Part shown: positions 20,980-32,597 of the stretch, piece after piece
Numbering within the stretch: the first letter of the stretch is position 1
Layout of the letters: every line of letters begins with the position of its first letter
DNA from: Phyto melanocephala
Lineage: Eukaryota; Arthropoda; Insecta; Diptera; Rhinophoridae
Reading direction: 5' to 3'
Assembly: GCA_941918925.1 (NCBI GenBank)
Contig: OW799233.1
Coordinates: 154,918,845-154,982,844 of the forward strand
DNA length: 64,000 nt
Translations under genes and position numbers: made by a program
The notes under the pieces: generated by a model
Database searches by the model: none
Told to the model about the DNA's origin: nothing
What the model saw: only the letters and a program-made list of their open reading frames with translations

Positions 20980-22078
20980 GTTTTATGCCCTTTACACGAC
21001 AGTGTAAAAGGGTAGATGTAGGTTCTACAATATTTATTTCCGACTTCATAAAGTATAGATTTTTTGAAAGCTTATGAATAGTGGAGTTGATTAAGCATTT
21101 TCTGTCTGTCCGCGTGTATGTTGAAATCAACCTTTTAAAGCCCCCTGACATCGAAAAGATCCGCGTGTGGTATCAAAATATTAGAAATATTTGGAAGCAG
21201 ATTGGTATTGAAAATCAGCATAATCTCCAGATGACTTTCTGAAATATGAGCAAATTAATACAACTGCCTCTGTTTTTCGCTTATTTTCACCACAAAAACC
21301 AAAATTTTTAGCTCTAGGATAATTTATAGGCACGCTTGTGACTATTTACGGATATAATGTGCCTCAAATATCTCTATTCGTGAAACATTTTACACAAATC
21401 GGTCATTAACCGACAAAGTAAGAATCAAAAATTATTTGGAATATAAATAAATGTATGTTTTTAACTGTACACATTTTTCCATCTCTTACAAATTTTTTGG
21501 ACACTTAGAAAACGCTTAATTATTAGCCGTAGTTGCAATAATTATTTCCGAGAAAAACTAATTAATCGATTTGAAACTAATTAAGGTACAACCACACAAC
21601 CACCAAAATAAAACTACTTCGGCGTTTTTTCTAAAACTAACAAGTGAAAATAGATGTTTTTCATTTTCTTTACCATCCGGTGAGTCAGTATGGGCATTAA
21701 ATGAAAGGTCTCGACTGATAAAATACAGGCAACTATGAACAGTTAAAAAAACACTAGATTATATGGCAAATATATGAGTCAAATATAGTAGTTACGGCTT
21801 TAACCCCCACAATTATGGTACTAAATAAAATGGCTTGCCAAGTAGATTGTGGTAAATTATTAAAAAAAGTGAAAATCCAATATGGATTTTAAAACAAAAT
21901 GGCGGAGCGAATTTTTTTAGCCCCAACAATATGGGTATCTAATGAAAGGGCTTGACTAGTAGAATACAGTTAATTGCGCAAAAGTGCAATATAAAACATG
22001 GCTTCGGAAATATTAAAGAATATCAACTCTAAATTCTACGCTTAGGCACATTCGAATAAAGCACTCTTTCTTGCTTAT
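20980..22078 (-). repeat. CAAGTAAGAG-family dispersed repeat, long diverged copy
   Basis: It starts TTTTATGCCCTTTACACGAC, keeps ATAAAGTATAGATTTTTTGA and GTGTATGTTGAAATCAACC, and ends near GCACTCTTTCTTGC. The middle has complex sequence with repeated phrases such as GTATCTAATGAAAGGGCTTG, as in the copy at 49705, not a T-rich core. No coding capacity. Confidence 0.65.
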
Positions 22079-22425
22079 CAAGTTTTTCTTAAAGAACTAC
22101 GATGAACAAAAGAAAGAAGAAAAATATTTAAAGAAAAAAAGTTGTTAATGTCCTTTCAATTGACAGTATTAGTTCAATGATTTTAAGGCTTAAATATGAT
22201 TTTGGATATGCAGATGCTGCGGCTCTAGCTCCAAGATATCTTTACCTGGTGCTCTAATTTTCCTACACTCTTTGCCATAAATCAGTTTGTGTTTCGGTGA
22301 TCAATTGACTTTTAGACTTTAAATATTCTTAAAGATAATAGTGAAATAGTGTCAAAATACATGTTTAATGTGATCAGCTTAGTGGTCTATTTGTTGAAAT
22401 TATTTTTTCGTCAAATGCTTTTCTT

Positions 22426-22644
22426 GGCCACTATTACAACTTGCCGTTAGTTAAAGGTAGAATTTTTTGCGCCCGATAAATAGCTTTGCATTATTACAAC
22501 TTAAATTTTGTTGTTGTTGTTATTATTATTAGTAATAATATTTAATGGATAAAAAAATAATAAATTAAGGCTTTATAAAGCAAAGCCATTTATCGGTACG
22601 ACAAAATACTGCCTTTAACTAACGGCAAGTTGTAATAATGGCCC
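22426..22644. mobile_element. 219-bp MITE with long inverted ends
   Basis: The left end reads GGCCACTATTACAACTTGCC, then GTTAGTTAAAGG. The right end, reversed, reads GGGCCATTATTACAACTTGCC, then GTTAGTTAAAGGCAGTA. TTA follows the right end (22645-22647), and the left side has CTT. The GGGCC start resembles the 117-bp MITE at 17266, so both may be PIF/Harbinger-type. A fragment with the same TTGTAATAATG end lies near 60770-60790. Confidence 0.7.
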
Positions 22645-22659
22645 TTAGTATAGTAATTG

Positions 22660-22990
22660 TATCGCTCGCTGTTAAACATGCGTGTCAGACCTTTTGAAAC
22701 CACATGTCTGCGGTACTACTGCCTTTCAATTGAGTCATGCAGAATTTAGTCTCCGGTGACCGATAAACCTTTGGCTGTAACATTCTGGTAATCATTATTT
22801 TGCAGCCCCTTGTAAACACACAATGGCTTGAGGATTATTGTGGCTTTAAATGCGGCAATTTTTTTAAGGACATGGCCATTTAATCAAAAGTGTGCTTCAT
22901 CCGATGGCTGAAGAGATTACCCAGTATAAACACGATTTTCAATATGAATGTGGACAATTTTTTGACAATGTTATGGCGTAAGTATATTTA
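22660..22990 (-). pseudogene. Heavily decayed mariner transposase relic
   Basis: On the minus strand a frame gives SDEAHF, a stop, then LNGHV, and after a frameshift KNCRI followed by NNPQAIV. Further on, ADMWFQK stands where the MWFQQDGATCHT box is expected. Order and spacing fit the transposase of the DEAHFWLNG lineage. Several stops and frameshifts show an old copy. Confidence 0.55.
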
Positions 22991-22999
22991 CGATAAATT

Positions 23000-24430
23000 G
23001 CCAAACTACACTAACCTCAATACAAACGACAACTTACAAATTAGCTGTTAGCAAAAAACAGTGCTGTCAAATTTAAGTTTAACGTCGTTAAACTACACGC
23101 TTTACTTAAAAGAAACGTGTATTATAGTAATACCACCTTGCTCCCTATTAAAAGATGTTTCAATCTTGTTGGTTTTGTGTCCAGTTTTTTTTATCGTGTG
23201 ACGTACCTAGGACTGCACAAAGGGTTGAGAATTCCCCCTATGGAATTAACCGAATGAACTAGAAGGAGCGGTATGCAGTGCGGCCTACCACAGGAAACGT
23301 AACAGATAACAGATAATTGTAATAGTAAATTAACGTTTCTTTTTTTGTTTTTGTACAAAATTAAATTTTTTTCTTCTTACGTATATAACCTGGCGCTAGG
23401 GTTGTAACCTTTCCTGGGATGTTGCTGGTTAGTCGGTGTAGTCGTCAGGCCAATTGAAGGAAATTCGTAACAGTTAAAATGTACGATGACATGTTTAATT
23501 AAAAAAAATCGTTACCTTTTTTAATAAAAGTCATAATTTTGTGATGTGTTAGCTACATCGACAATTAATAAATTAAAAAAAAAATCGTTTTAATGGATCT
23601 TTGAAAAAAAGTTTAACTTTATACCAGTAACTTTTTTTAAACGAACGATTTTCTACGTTAAAGAGGATTGAAACAGGTTTTTTTTTGTAGTATTGTTTTT
23701 GGGCTCTAATAACACAAATACATACACATTTTGTACTTACCATGTTTAACGTGTAGGTTTTAAGAGATGGAGAAAATAATAAAGCGAGTTTTTAATTGGT
23801 AGTGTGTTGCAAAAACGGAACCATAAACATAACAAAGCATAAGCGAATATTATAATTTTATTGACAAAATTATTACATCATTTTATAGGCTTTCATTTCT
23901 TCCGCTCTATCTTAATAAAGTACTTTTTTCATTGACTGTTGGTACTACTTTTAGATTGTCATATTCCATCCCTAATACACAAGCCATTTGTTTTTCATTT
24001 TACGTTTTCCTTTTCTTTAATACCGATGACGGTGGGGGCATAGGAAAAACTTACAGCAGAGATACATACGTACGTTAAACATTATAAAATTATTAAGTTA
24101 TTAAAAGGAATTATAAATTTTTGTTAAGTGTGCATTTATTGCCAGCAATAAATTTTGGATTTTAAATAAAATTACAACATTTTAAGTAGAATAAATTAAG
24201 AAATTTTATTTTAAAATAAATGCAAATAGTACACTTAAAACACCATCTGACATTTTCAAACCTAATTTTCTTGTAATTTGCACCTTGTGATAATCAGTTT
24301 AAGATTTTCTTAAACTATTGAAAACAGAAAAAAGTATGTTTTTTCTATGGTGATGATATTGATTTAAAAATCACCCTTAATTTTGAAATGTTATATCAAT
24401 AATAAAACGACATTTCTTCGCTATATGAAA
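23000..24430. other. Mostly AT-rich stretch, no recognisable gene
   Basis: Two less AT-rich pieces (about 23205-23300 and 23385-23460) might be remnants of an unidentified retroelement, but I find no coding motif or repeat pair to support that. Confidence 0.5.
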
Positions 24431-24431
24431 T

Positions 24432-24488
24432 ACAAGTAAGAGCGCTATATTTGGCTGTGCCAAATCTTATATACCTTTCACTAAAGCG
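24432..24488 (+). repeat. CAAGTAAGAG-family end fragment
   Basis: It begins ACAAGTAAGAGCGCTATATT with the hairpin region TTGGCTGTGCCAA, then TCTTATATACCTTTCAC, and is cut by the SINE that follows. The rest of that copy is not evident on the far side of the SINE. Confidence 0.7.
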
Positions 24489-24699
24489 TAGGTTAGGTTA
24501 GGTTGAAAAGGAGGGGCACTTAAGCCCAAACCCACGACAGGTATACACTTATGCCCAATTGGCATGTTGTGCGCTCCATATGAATAGAATAGTTAGAATA
24601 GAAAGAGAAGCAGACCAGTCCAGAGTCTCTGGCGGGAATCGAACCCGCAACCCCCAAACTAGCAGACCAGCACACTACTGACTTCTCCACCGGGGCACC
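24489..24699 (-). mobile_element. tRNA-derived SINE, LINE-tailed (second copy)
   Basis: This is the same element as at 17623-17838, in the opposite orientation. It has a more complete 5' end, beginning GGGTGCCCCGGTGGAGAAGT. The B box GGTTCGATTCC is at 24631-24648 (reversed). The LINE-derived tail ends in AACCTAACCTAACCTA at about 24489. It sits directly against a broken copy of the CAAGTAAGAG repeat, suggesting insertion into it. Possible target duplication ACTAA(A/G) only. Confidence 0.85.
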
Positions 24700-25139
24700 C
24701 ACTAAGTATGCAACTATAAGCATAAGTATATAAGTTGTTTATAAAGCAGGTTTTCCTAAATCTTCTTCTTGATCTATCGTATGGTGTTTTTGATTAATGG
24801 CCTTGTATGAACATGCTAAACTTATTATGGGTGATCATGTTCGTGCAACATTCAGTGAATAGGTGAAAAACTTAACAATTTGCAGTAAGACTGACAAAGT
24901 CTTCATTACATGGTACATTCATACAAATGAATAAGCATTAAAAAATATATTAACTACAACAAAAACCCACACAGTTTGTGGCATCATGCACATACATGAT
25001 GTTTTTTTAAATAAAATGTTGTTGCTGTAATTTTAATAACAAGTTGATATTGACCGATTGAACCAACATTTTCCATTACTTTTCTTATATATAGTGACCT
25101 ATAGTGACATTCAACAAACGAATCAAAATGTTATTTGGG

Positions 25140-25350
25140 AGTTGCAAAAATTGGACTTTGTGTGAACAAAAAACAGAGGCAATCGTGTTCTTTTGATTAT
25201 ATCTCAGCTCGAAATGAGAGCACATAAATGATTTCCAATAGCAAAATTCTTGAAAGCATATCTGATGAAATGATACCATAAAAGGGTCTGAAGTATAAGT
25301 AGGGGCTCTAACCAGTTGATTTCAACATACACACGAACAGTCGGATAAAG
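25140..25350 (+). repeat. CAAGTAAGAG-family internal fragment
   Basis: AACAGAGGCAATCGTGTTC, ATATCTCAGCTC, GATACCATAAAAGGGTCTGA and GTTGATTTCAACATACACAC follow the same order as in the copy at 50410-50590. Only this inner part is recognisable. Confidence 0.6.
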
Positions 25351-26739
25351 CTAAATTTATTTCACTATCCACAGGGATTCAGAATGTAACGCTTTTTCAA
25401 AAATGTATTGTCGCAACAAAATTAACCACAAATAAGGTTCACATTTACAGAAATTATTTTACCAAATTCATAAATGATCTCCCATATAAGACCCATTCCT
25501 GGCTATCAGTTAACCCTTCTACAACATTAACAAATTTTACACAACCTTAAATGATTTACGTTGGAATCGCTATAAAAATTCTTAACAAATAATGCTTTAT
25601 TTTATCGGTTCTTTACATGAGTATGTAGTAATGTTTGGTATAATAATGTCGTAATTGATCAGCTATAACTTCTTTACATGTTTTAATTTTATAGGATTTT
25701 CATAAAATTTAATTTTACTTAAATATCAAGTCATAAATCGACTTTTGTTTTTATTAATGCTGCTGATTTACGTTCTAATAAGATTTACGTTTGCTTGCAA
25801 TAATTTATTTTTATTACAAAGATAATAAAAATAATGTTTTTATTATCTATAAAATAAAATAATAAGAACATATAAGAGAGGATGCTCTAATTATATGATT
25901 ATTCTAATTTACAGCAACAAAAAGGAGCACTTAAGCCTAAAAGTAAATACATTACATACATTTACATTTATCTATGAAATAACTAAATTAAATTTAAACA
26001 CTTTTGGCTTGACATAACAAGAGCTGTACATACAATCACACACACACACACAATTTAAACTTGTGTATTGGTATGTGTAAAATCTTTGGAGAGAATCAGC
26101 CCTAAGCTTAAATTATGATGTAATTAAACTTCAAGTGTCAATAATTCTATTAACACGTTCCATCTTACACCTTTATATCTCATGTGGATGTGATTTTTAT
26201 TAAACACGTTTTTAAATAACAATGGAACAGTATTTGTATACTGCTGGGGTTAATAAAAAATAATTTACACAAAACTGAGCACAAACAACAAAAATCTGAT
26301 ATTAAAAAATTCCTTTGTAAACAAACAGCCTCCCAAATGTACACTCGACATACGCACTCACTAACCCAGTTATAATAGTTGTCAACATTTCTTTCTCTTT
26401 TTTTACAGCCCTAAAGTATGCCTTTATTTTTAAAGTAATTTTTGAAGGGGAAGTAGACATAATATATGTAGAAATAATACAGCCAAGTCTTACAACTGTA
26501 CGTGGCGCAAATTTAATTTTACCCTATTCTACGTCCTTTAAGAGTTTTACGAGCTTTAAAAAAAAGAAAAAGAAATCATTAATGTGGAACTAAAAAATAG
26601 AAGTGTAAAGGACTTTTTAAAAGGAAAAAGTCACAATGAAGAAAAATAAAATAATGTAATAGACACCTAGAGATTTAACAGTAGTCTTTACTAATGGCTG
26701 CTTGTTTGCTAAGTTGACTTCATTTTTCTTGATTTTGGG

Positions 26740-26740
<1 letters not shown>
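25351..26740. other. AT-rich stretch, no recognisable gene
   Basis: No coding similarity is seen. A short CA repeat lies at about 26037-26052. Confidence 0.55.

Positions 26741-26787
<47 letters not shown>
26741..26787. repeat. 47-bp poly-T run
   Basis: An uninterrupted run of about 47 T. It could be a microsatellite, or the A-tail of a minus-strand retroinsertion. The flanks show no recognisable element body, so the second reading has no other support. Homopolymer length in an assembly is unreliable. Confidence 0.8.
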
Positions 26788-26788
<1 letters not shown>

Positions 26789-27039
26789 GATCAAAAATCT
26801 AGACAGCTGACTGTGTTTACAGACTGTATTTACACATTAGAGGCCATAAGTAATCTATTGTGTAGATAGTTCAACTGTTGTTATAATTTAAAGGATGAAA
26901 TAGTTACGTTTCAGCATCACAATCGTTTCATAGCAACTAGTTAAAATATTAACTGGTAAATAAATAACTAGTGAATTTAAAAACTCAATTGTAATTGGCA
27001 AACTGTTGAATTAAAAATCTATAAATTAATATGTGGGAG

Positions 27040-27237
27040 CAAGGCATATTTATTCATCAGGTACTCTTGATTCGTCAGCTGATTACTTTTTTCAACACTT
27101 ATTTTTAATTTCAGCTGTCAAAATGCATAAATAAAAAACAAGTTGCTCTCTTTTCTAATTTATTTCAAATGTCGAACTTCATATATAAAAAAAAATTCTC
27201 TCCGAACTGCAATTACCTGATGAATAAATATGCCTTG
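27040..27237. mobile_element. 198-bp MITE with 24-bp perfect TIRs and 9-bp target duplication
   Basis: The left end CAAGGCATATTTATTCATCA (continuing GGTA) is the exact inverse of the right end. ATGTGGGAG flanks both sides (27031-27039 and 27238-27246). The perfect TIRs and duplication show a recent, well-defined insertion. The 8- to 9-bp duplication and a terminal CA fit hAT- or Mutator/Merlin-type parents, and I cannot choose. There is no coding capacity. Confidence 0.85.
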
Positions 27238-27587
27238 ATGTGGGAGTATGCTTGTGTAAGACTTCAATGCGTGCTGCTGGTCTTTGGGCATGAATTTTTA
27301 TGGATAGTACTTCATGTGGTCGTAAATTTTTAACCAAAACACCTTTATTGAAGAAATATTTTCAATAAATTTTCTAAAAAAAAATTTATTGGAGAAATAT
27401 TTTCAATAAATATTATAATAAAAAAAAATTTGTTTGTGTTTTAAATTATTTCTTTTTGAAATAAAACTTTTTAACAAGTTCCTTATTTTTTTGAACATTT
27501 ATAACATATTTTTTTCAAAAATTAATTTTTTTTTAAATGATGTACCGGGTGTGACATTGTGTTTATATTGCAAAACGTTTATTGCGC

Positions 27588-28187
27588 TCTTTATAATAAA
27601 TAAAACTCTAGTGTCGTGATGTTTGTGATTAAACTCCTCCGAAATGGTTTGACCGATTTACATGAAATTTTGTGTGCCGGGTAGGGTAGGTCTGAGAAGA
27701 GGTCAGCATCTATATTTTATACCCCTCAAGCCACGCCTTTTTTTCACGCTCCCTCAAGTAAGCCAGACTGCTGGACCGATCTTCTTGAAATTTTCACATA
27801 ATATAACCAAGACTTTGATATGATTAATAGGATACTTTTTTTTTGGCACGCCTACTTTAACGCCTACATTTTTTTAATTATGTACTTACATCGATATAGT
27901 TTTTAGTATTTTTTTTCACATTGTACACAATTTATAGTTCAGCTAATGCAGAAATAAACGTTTAAGAATCAGTCATTATCTGTTTTTCATATTCCTAAAT
28001 ATTTAGGGTGACTCACCTCAAGGAACGATTTATGCCTCACCTAAATAACGTAACGACATTGATGAATTTTTAAACTTAGATAAATCTGCATACCGTAGAA
28101 CACATATGGTTTATGTTTTTTTTTTAATTTAAAAAATATTTTCTAGAAATAATTTATGTGGCAAAAGAACGTTTGCCGGGTCAGTAG
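27588..28187 (+). mobile_element. Decayed Helitron-like element, second family
   Basis: It opens TCTTTATAATAAATAAAACT, then CTAGTGTCGTGATGTTTGTG, then CCTCCGAAATGGTTTGACCG. It closes AAGAACGTTTGCCGGGTCAG, TAG, T. The TC start, the CGAAAYGG-TTGACCGAT phrase and the GCCGGG-(C)TAG-T end match the architecture of the better elements at 31540 and 44374. The base before TC is C instead of A, and one base of CTAG seems lost, so the termini are damaged. Confidence 0.5.
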
Positions 28188-28220
28188 TTTATTTATAAAA
28201 ATGAATATATAATTTGCTGT

Positions 28221-28303
28221 TGTTTAATTAATATTTAAATTTTAAATCAGGCTTGAGTTCATATTTTAATATTCTTTATTTTTACAAAGAATTTTTTAAT
28301 TGT
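28221..28303. repeat. 83-bp direct repeat, left member
   Basis: It shares AATCAGGCTTGAGTTCATAT and the following TTTAATATTCTTTATTTT-CAAAGAATT with 28797-28879 in the same orientation. The two are about 575 bp apart. Confidence 0.75.
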
Positions 28304-28796
28304 GATAAATGAAAGAATTAATCTGAAAAATTATATTTTTACCGACACTAGCCGAGTGGAATGCATTTTCGAAACCAGCTACGATTTCATCATCAGCACT
28401 CTCTGCTCGGTGGTTACATGTTGGTTGTAAACATCATCTATTTAACTCACGGGACTTATGTTAATTGAATTCGGTAACTAATTTTTAGTTTTTCCTATTT
28501 CATATATTTTTTACCACAATGAGTTAGATTGAAATTTTAACCAAACAGCAACCCTTTTACTTTTGTTTGTTATTATCTTTCATTTTATCATTATTTTTGT
28601 CCTGCTCTAGCCACCAGTTAGGTAGCGATAAGAACAGATAATTGCTTTTAACAATCAATGTTTATAATCATTTGTTTTATTTTCTGTGAGGCCAGTATAC
28701 AACTGAATGTTGATTGACCAACAGTGAATAAATGATTGTTTGCACCGTGCCCTGTGTTTTATGCAAATTGAATTTTTTATTTTATCGAACTTTTTT

Positions 28797-28879
28797 GTTT
28801 AAACTAATATTTAAATTTTTAATCAGGCTTGAGTTCATATTTTAATATTCTTTATTTTCACAAAGAATTGTTTAATTGA
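28797..28879. repeat. 83-bp direct repeat, right member
   Basis: Partner of 28221-28303. The intervening 490 bp have no recognised coding content. The pair could reflect a local duplication or the ends of an unknown element. Confidence 0.75.
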
Positions 28880-29063
28880 GTTAGGTAGAGTAGTTCTCTT
28901 AATTCTTTGGTAGAACTTATCCCAAGTATTTAAAATGAAGCCTTAAGGTATACAACATTCGCATTCATGCAGAAACACAAAAGGTAATGCTTTAATGTTT
29001 CGTTCTCTTTCTCTCATTACCTACATGTTGTGCCATCTGACAGCCTTATGCGAGCTGAATGAG

Positions 29064-29613
29064 CAGTGTTGCCGCCGACCAACTTTTTTTCGCAGTGAAA
29101 TCGACAAAAAAACGCAGTGAAGCGCAGTGACGAGAAATAAAAAAATGTCGTTTTCGTTTGGACAAAAAAAAGGAAATTTTTTTCACTTTAACAACACTTT
29201 TTTAAACGCCAACTTACCCATTCATTTCGAAACAATATAAAAATTAATTAAATGGACTGAAAAGCAAATATTTTTTTCACGAAATAGTTTGTTTATGTTT
29301 TTCTAACGGGATTTTTAACATTTTAATTCAAGACCTAATCAGTCAACTGCAACGTAACGTAACAGCAGAAAATGTTGCCATCTAGCTGCTATATTTTTAA
29401 CATTGTGACAATTTTATCTCGTCGTGTTATAGCCTTTACAGACTTACGTGTTAAACACGTTTGAGGTAAAACATGTTAAGGCGTTGTTGATCAAAAAAAA
29501 AAAGGGAAACTATCAAAAACTGAAAAACGCAGTGATATTAAAAACTCAGTTACGCAGTGACGACGGGCAAATCGCAGTGAAAAACTGCGATCGCAGTGAA
29601 AACGGCAACACTG
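29064..29613. mobile_element. 550-bp non-autonomous hAT element with 8-bp target duplication
   Basis: The ends read CAGTGTTGCCG and, reversed, CAGTGTTGCCG. TGAATGAG flanks both sides exactly (29056-29063 and 29614-29621). An 8-bp duplication with CAGTG-type ends is typical of hAT elements. The motif CGCAGTGA recurs in the subterminal regions, two to three times near the left end (29090-29130) and four times near the right (29528-29600). These are plausible transposase binding sites. There is no transposase coding. A 68-codon frame at 29448-29654 simply crosses the right end. Confidence 0.9.
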
Positions 29614-29621
29614 TGAATGAG

Positions 29622-31257
29622 TACTTAACACTGTACGATGTGTTATTTCACTAGTTAGTCCTTCAGTTATTGGCCCATTCAGTTTTTGTTTTGTATATCA
29701 TTCTTGTCAGACTATTGGTTTATGGCACGAGTTTCTCACTTGAATAAAAAAAAATTTTGTTCTTTTGCCGTCAACTACCGTCTCATGCAGAAAATAATTC
29801 TGTTAATTAAAATAAAATTTATTTTTTAACTATTTGATGTTATGTAACTAGATATTTTAACTACTTACCTATAGAAAATATTCTATCATTTCTATATGTA
29901 AAAACGATTTTTTATAAATTCTCTATCTACACAATTTTTTTAAAAATTTTATTTCCAAGAGTTCCACACTTACCTCTTACTTTTGTTACTTAAAAACTTT
30001 CAACACTCACTAGAGCTGTATTGCTCGTAAAATATACGTTTTTATATATTTATTGTGGACTAGAAACATTTGTCTGTTATTTAAGCTGTTTAACTGACAC
30101 CATTAAGTGTGAGATCGGAGTGTTTTCAAGGTTGCACGTGTGAAAAGTTATTACTGCTGCGTTAGGCCTAATAATAAGAAAACTCTTCTGTAACGGAAGG
30201 GGCTGTGTGTATAAATCAAGTCTATCGTGATCAATGTACTTGTGAGAGATGAAGGCTTAGGCCACCTCAAATCGTAAAAGCAAATTTTGTGTAAAATACT
30301 TTTTTTTTCTCTTTTTGCAAGACAATAAATGGCGTAAATAAGAAAGATAAAAAACTAATACAAGTTAAATGGAAAAGAAATCCTAAATGAAATAAAAATG
30401 ACCATAAATCGAAATTACTTGATAATAATCTTAATAAAAAAAAATCAATTCCATAAATTGTGATTGAAAAAAAATGCTATAAAAAATTTTAATGGGAATA
30501 ACAAATTAAATTTTAATTTTAGCAAATAAATTCAATTTTACAAACAAATGTTTGTTATACATACTTATTAGCTTTTTATAAAAAAAAGTTATTACTTTTT
30601 AGATTGCTTTTTTCAAATTTTGTATTTACATTTTTCTATTTATAGACAATGTCTGCTAAATTATGTGCAAATATCATAGCCTACCTAAAGGCTTAAGAAA
30701 ATAAAAAAACTTAAGCCTACTTTAAGGCTGAAAAATCCTTAATACACACAACTACCTCTAAACCACACAGTTATTTTTGTGTAAGAAAAAAAAACTAAAA
30801 ACCCTCATGGCAAAAAAAAAAAACTTTTCCAATTTTTATTATTCTGTTTACTTTTTCACAGTTATTTTTTAACCTTTTTCTTCTGACCCCTTTGTTTCTT
30901 AGTGTAAACTTTTTGTATATGATTTAATGCTTTAATTTTTAATTTGACACATTTTTCGTTTCTCACCTTCGCTTAAATGTCAAAAATATTCTCAAGGGTA
31001 ATATTCTTCTCATGTTTATTATAAAAAAGTTTGTTTTAGAAAAAAAGTTTTTATTTTTTAAATCGTGGCTAGTGTTTAAATGGTTTTTTAAACTTTTTTT
31101 TAAGGAAAATGTTTGTAATTGAATTTTGTTGTTTGGTGTCTAAATTTTTTAAAAGCTTCTTTATGTGATTTTGAGGTAATTTAGCTGGAAGTTTTATTAG
31201 ATTTTAATAATTAGGCAGAAATTATTAACGGTTTTTTCAAACATTGTTTATATACCT
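29622..31257. other. AT-rich stretch, no recognisable gene
   Basis: Long A and T runs. No coding similarity, RNA gene or element ends were noticed. Confidence 0.55.
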
Positions 31258-31398
31258 GTAGGGGGTTACCAAAGCAGACCTCTTCCATAAACGGGTCCCT
31301 TTTCGACCCCCTTCGTTTCCAGAGATTACGAGGCTACCAAAAAAAGGGGTTTCCCCGACCTCACTGAGTCTCGTGCCATCCCAGGCGTTTGCTCTGGA
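31258..31398. other. GC-richer 140-bp island of unknown origin
   Basis: Between AT-rich flanks lies a segment beginning GTAGGGGGTTACCAAAGCAG and ending CATCCCAGGCGTTTGCTCTG. Neither strand has a long open frame. It looks like a transposon 3' UTR or similar fragment, because its base composition is unlike its surroundings, but I do not recognise it. Confidence 0.4.
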
Positions 31399-31539
31399 AA
31401 CATTGTTTACTCGTAATCATACCAAATTAATTCACAATTCGGATATACTGGTGTTTACCAAGTAGTTAATAATCGTGTTAGTATTCATGTCATGGATTTA
31501 TAATTCCATTCGGAAGTAAAATTTAATTTTTATTAAATA

Positions 31540-32410
31540 CTAGCCAATCCCGGCGCGCGTTGCTACGCCCCTTAATGAATCGAAATGCATTCTGAATTTT
31601 AATTGAATATCAAGTGCAAAAACCTAAATATTATAATTTTTTTTATGGGCGTGGCATTGCCCACTTTTCTAATCACGAAATTGTAAAGTCGTAACAGCTC
31701 AATATGTGTGCAAAGTTTCAGAAGAATCGGACCAGTGCAAGTACCTCAAAATTATAATTGTTTTTATGGGCGTGGCCCTGCCCACTTTTTTAATCACGAA
31801 ATTGTAAAGTCATAACAGCCTAATATGTGTGCAAAGTTTCAGAATAATCTGTCCAGTGCAAGTACCTCAAAATAATATCTATTTTTTATGGGCGTGGCAC
31901 TGCCCACTTTTCTAATCACGAAATTATTTAGTCATGACAGATCGATATGTGTGCAAAGTTTCAAAAAAATCGGTCCAGTGCAAGTACCTCAAAATTATAA
32001 CCTTTTTTTATGGGCGTGGCCCTGCCCACTTTTCTAATCACGAAATTATATGGTTATGACAGCTTAGTATGTGAGCAAAGTTTCAGAAAAATCGGTCCAG
32101 TGCAAGTACCTCAAAATTAAAACTTTTTTAGGAGCGTGGCCCCGCCCACTTTTCTTGTCACGAAATTATTTAGTCATGACAGCTCGATATGTGTGCAAAG
32201 TTTCAAAAAAATCGGTCAAGTGCAAGTAGCTAAAACTGATAACTAATTTTTATGGGCGTGACCCCGCCCACTTTTTTCCACCCATAAACACTCCCTGGTA
32301 TGTGTCCAACAACTTGCCAAAGTTTGAGTCCGATCGGTTTTACAGTTTCGGAGTCTATAGCTAACACACACACACACACACACACAGAGTTTCACTTTTA
32401 TATATATAGA
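31540..32410 (-). mobile_element. Helitron-like element with six internal tandem units
   Basis: On the minus strand it begins A|TCTATATATATAAAAGTGAA, includes GTTAGCTATAGACTCCGAAAC and CCGATCGGACTCAAACTTTG, and ends GTAGCAACGCGCGCCGGG, ATTGGCTAG|T. The TC start, the CTAG end and insertion between A and T with no duplication are the Helitron rules. Six direct units of 120-122 bases start near 31644, 31765, 31887, 32009, 32129 and 32251. Each has ATGGGCGTGGCNCTGCCCAC, ATCACGAAATT and AATCGGTCCAGTGCAAGTAC. No helicase gene is present. Confidence 0.75.
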
Positions 32411-32597
32411 TGAAGAATAAAATTTAAATCAATTTATATTTTTTTTAATTGAAATTAATGTAGTCATTTACATATTTGCAATTTTTACAATAAATCTGCA
32501 GCCTTGCGCGTTGAAAAAATATTAAACATCACCTAAGAGTATGCAAGTATTTTTGTTGATAAATGAACACAAAAAAATTAACGGAATCCTTCTTATA

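Noticed and set aside
31644..32370. CRISPR-like array (regularly spaced repeats)
   Set aside because: The units are head-to-tail tandem repeats of about 121 bp without unique spacers, inside a Helitron-like element in eukaryotic DNA.
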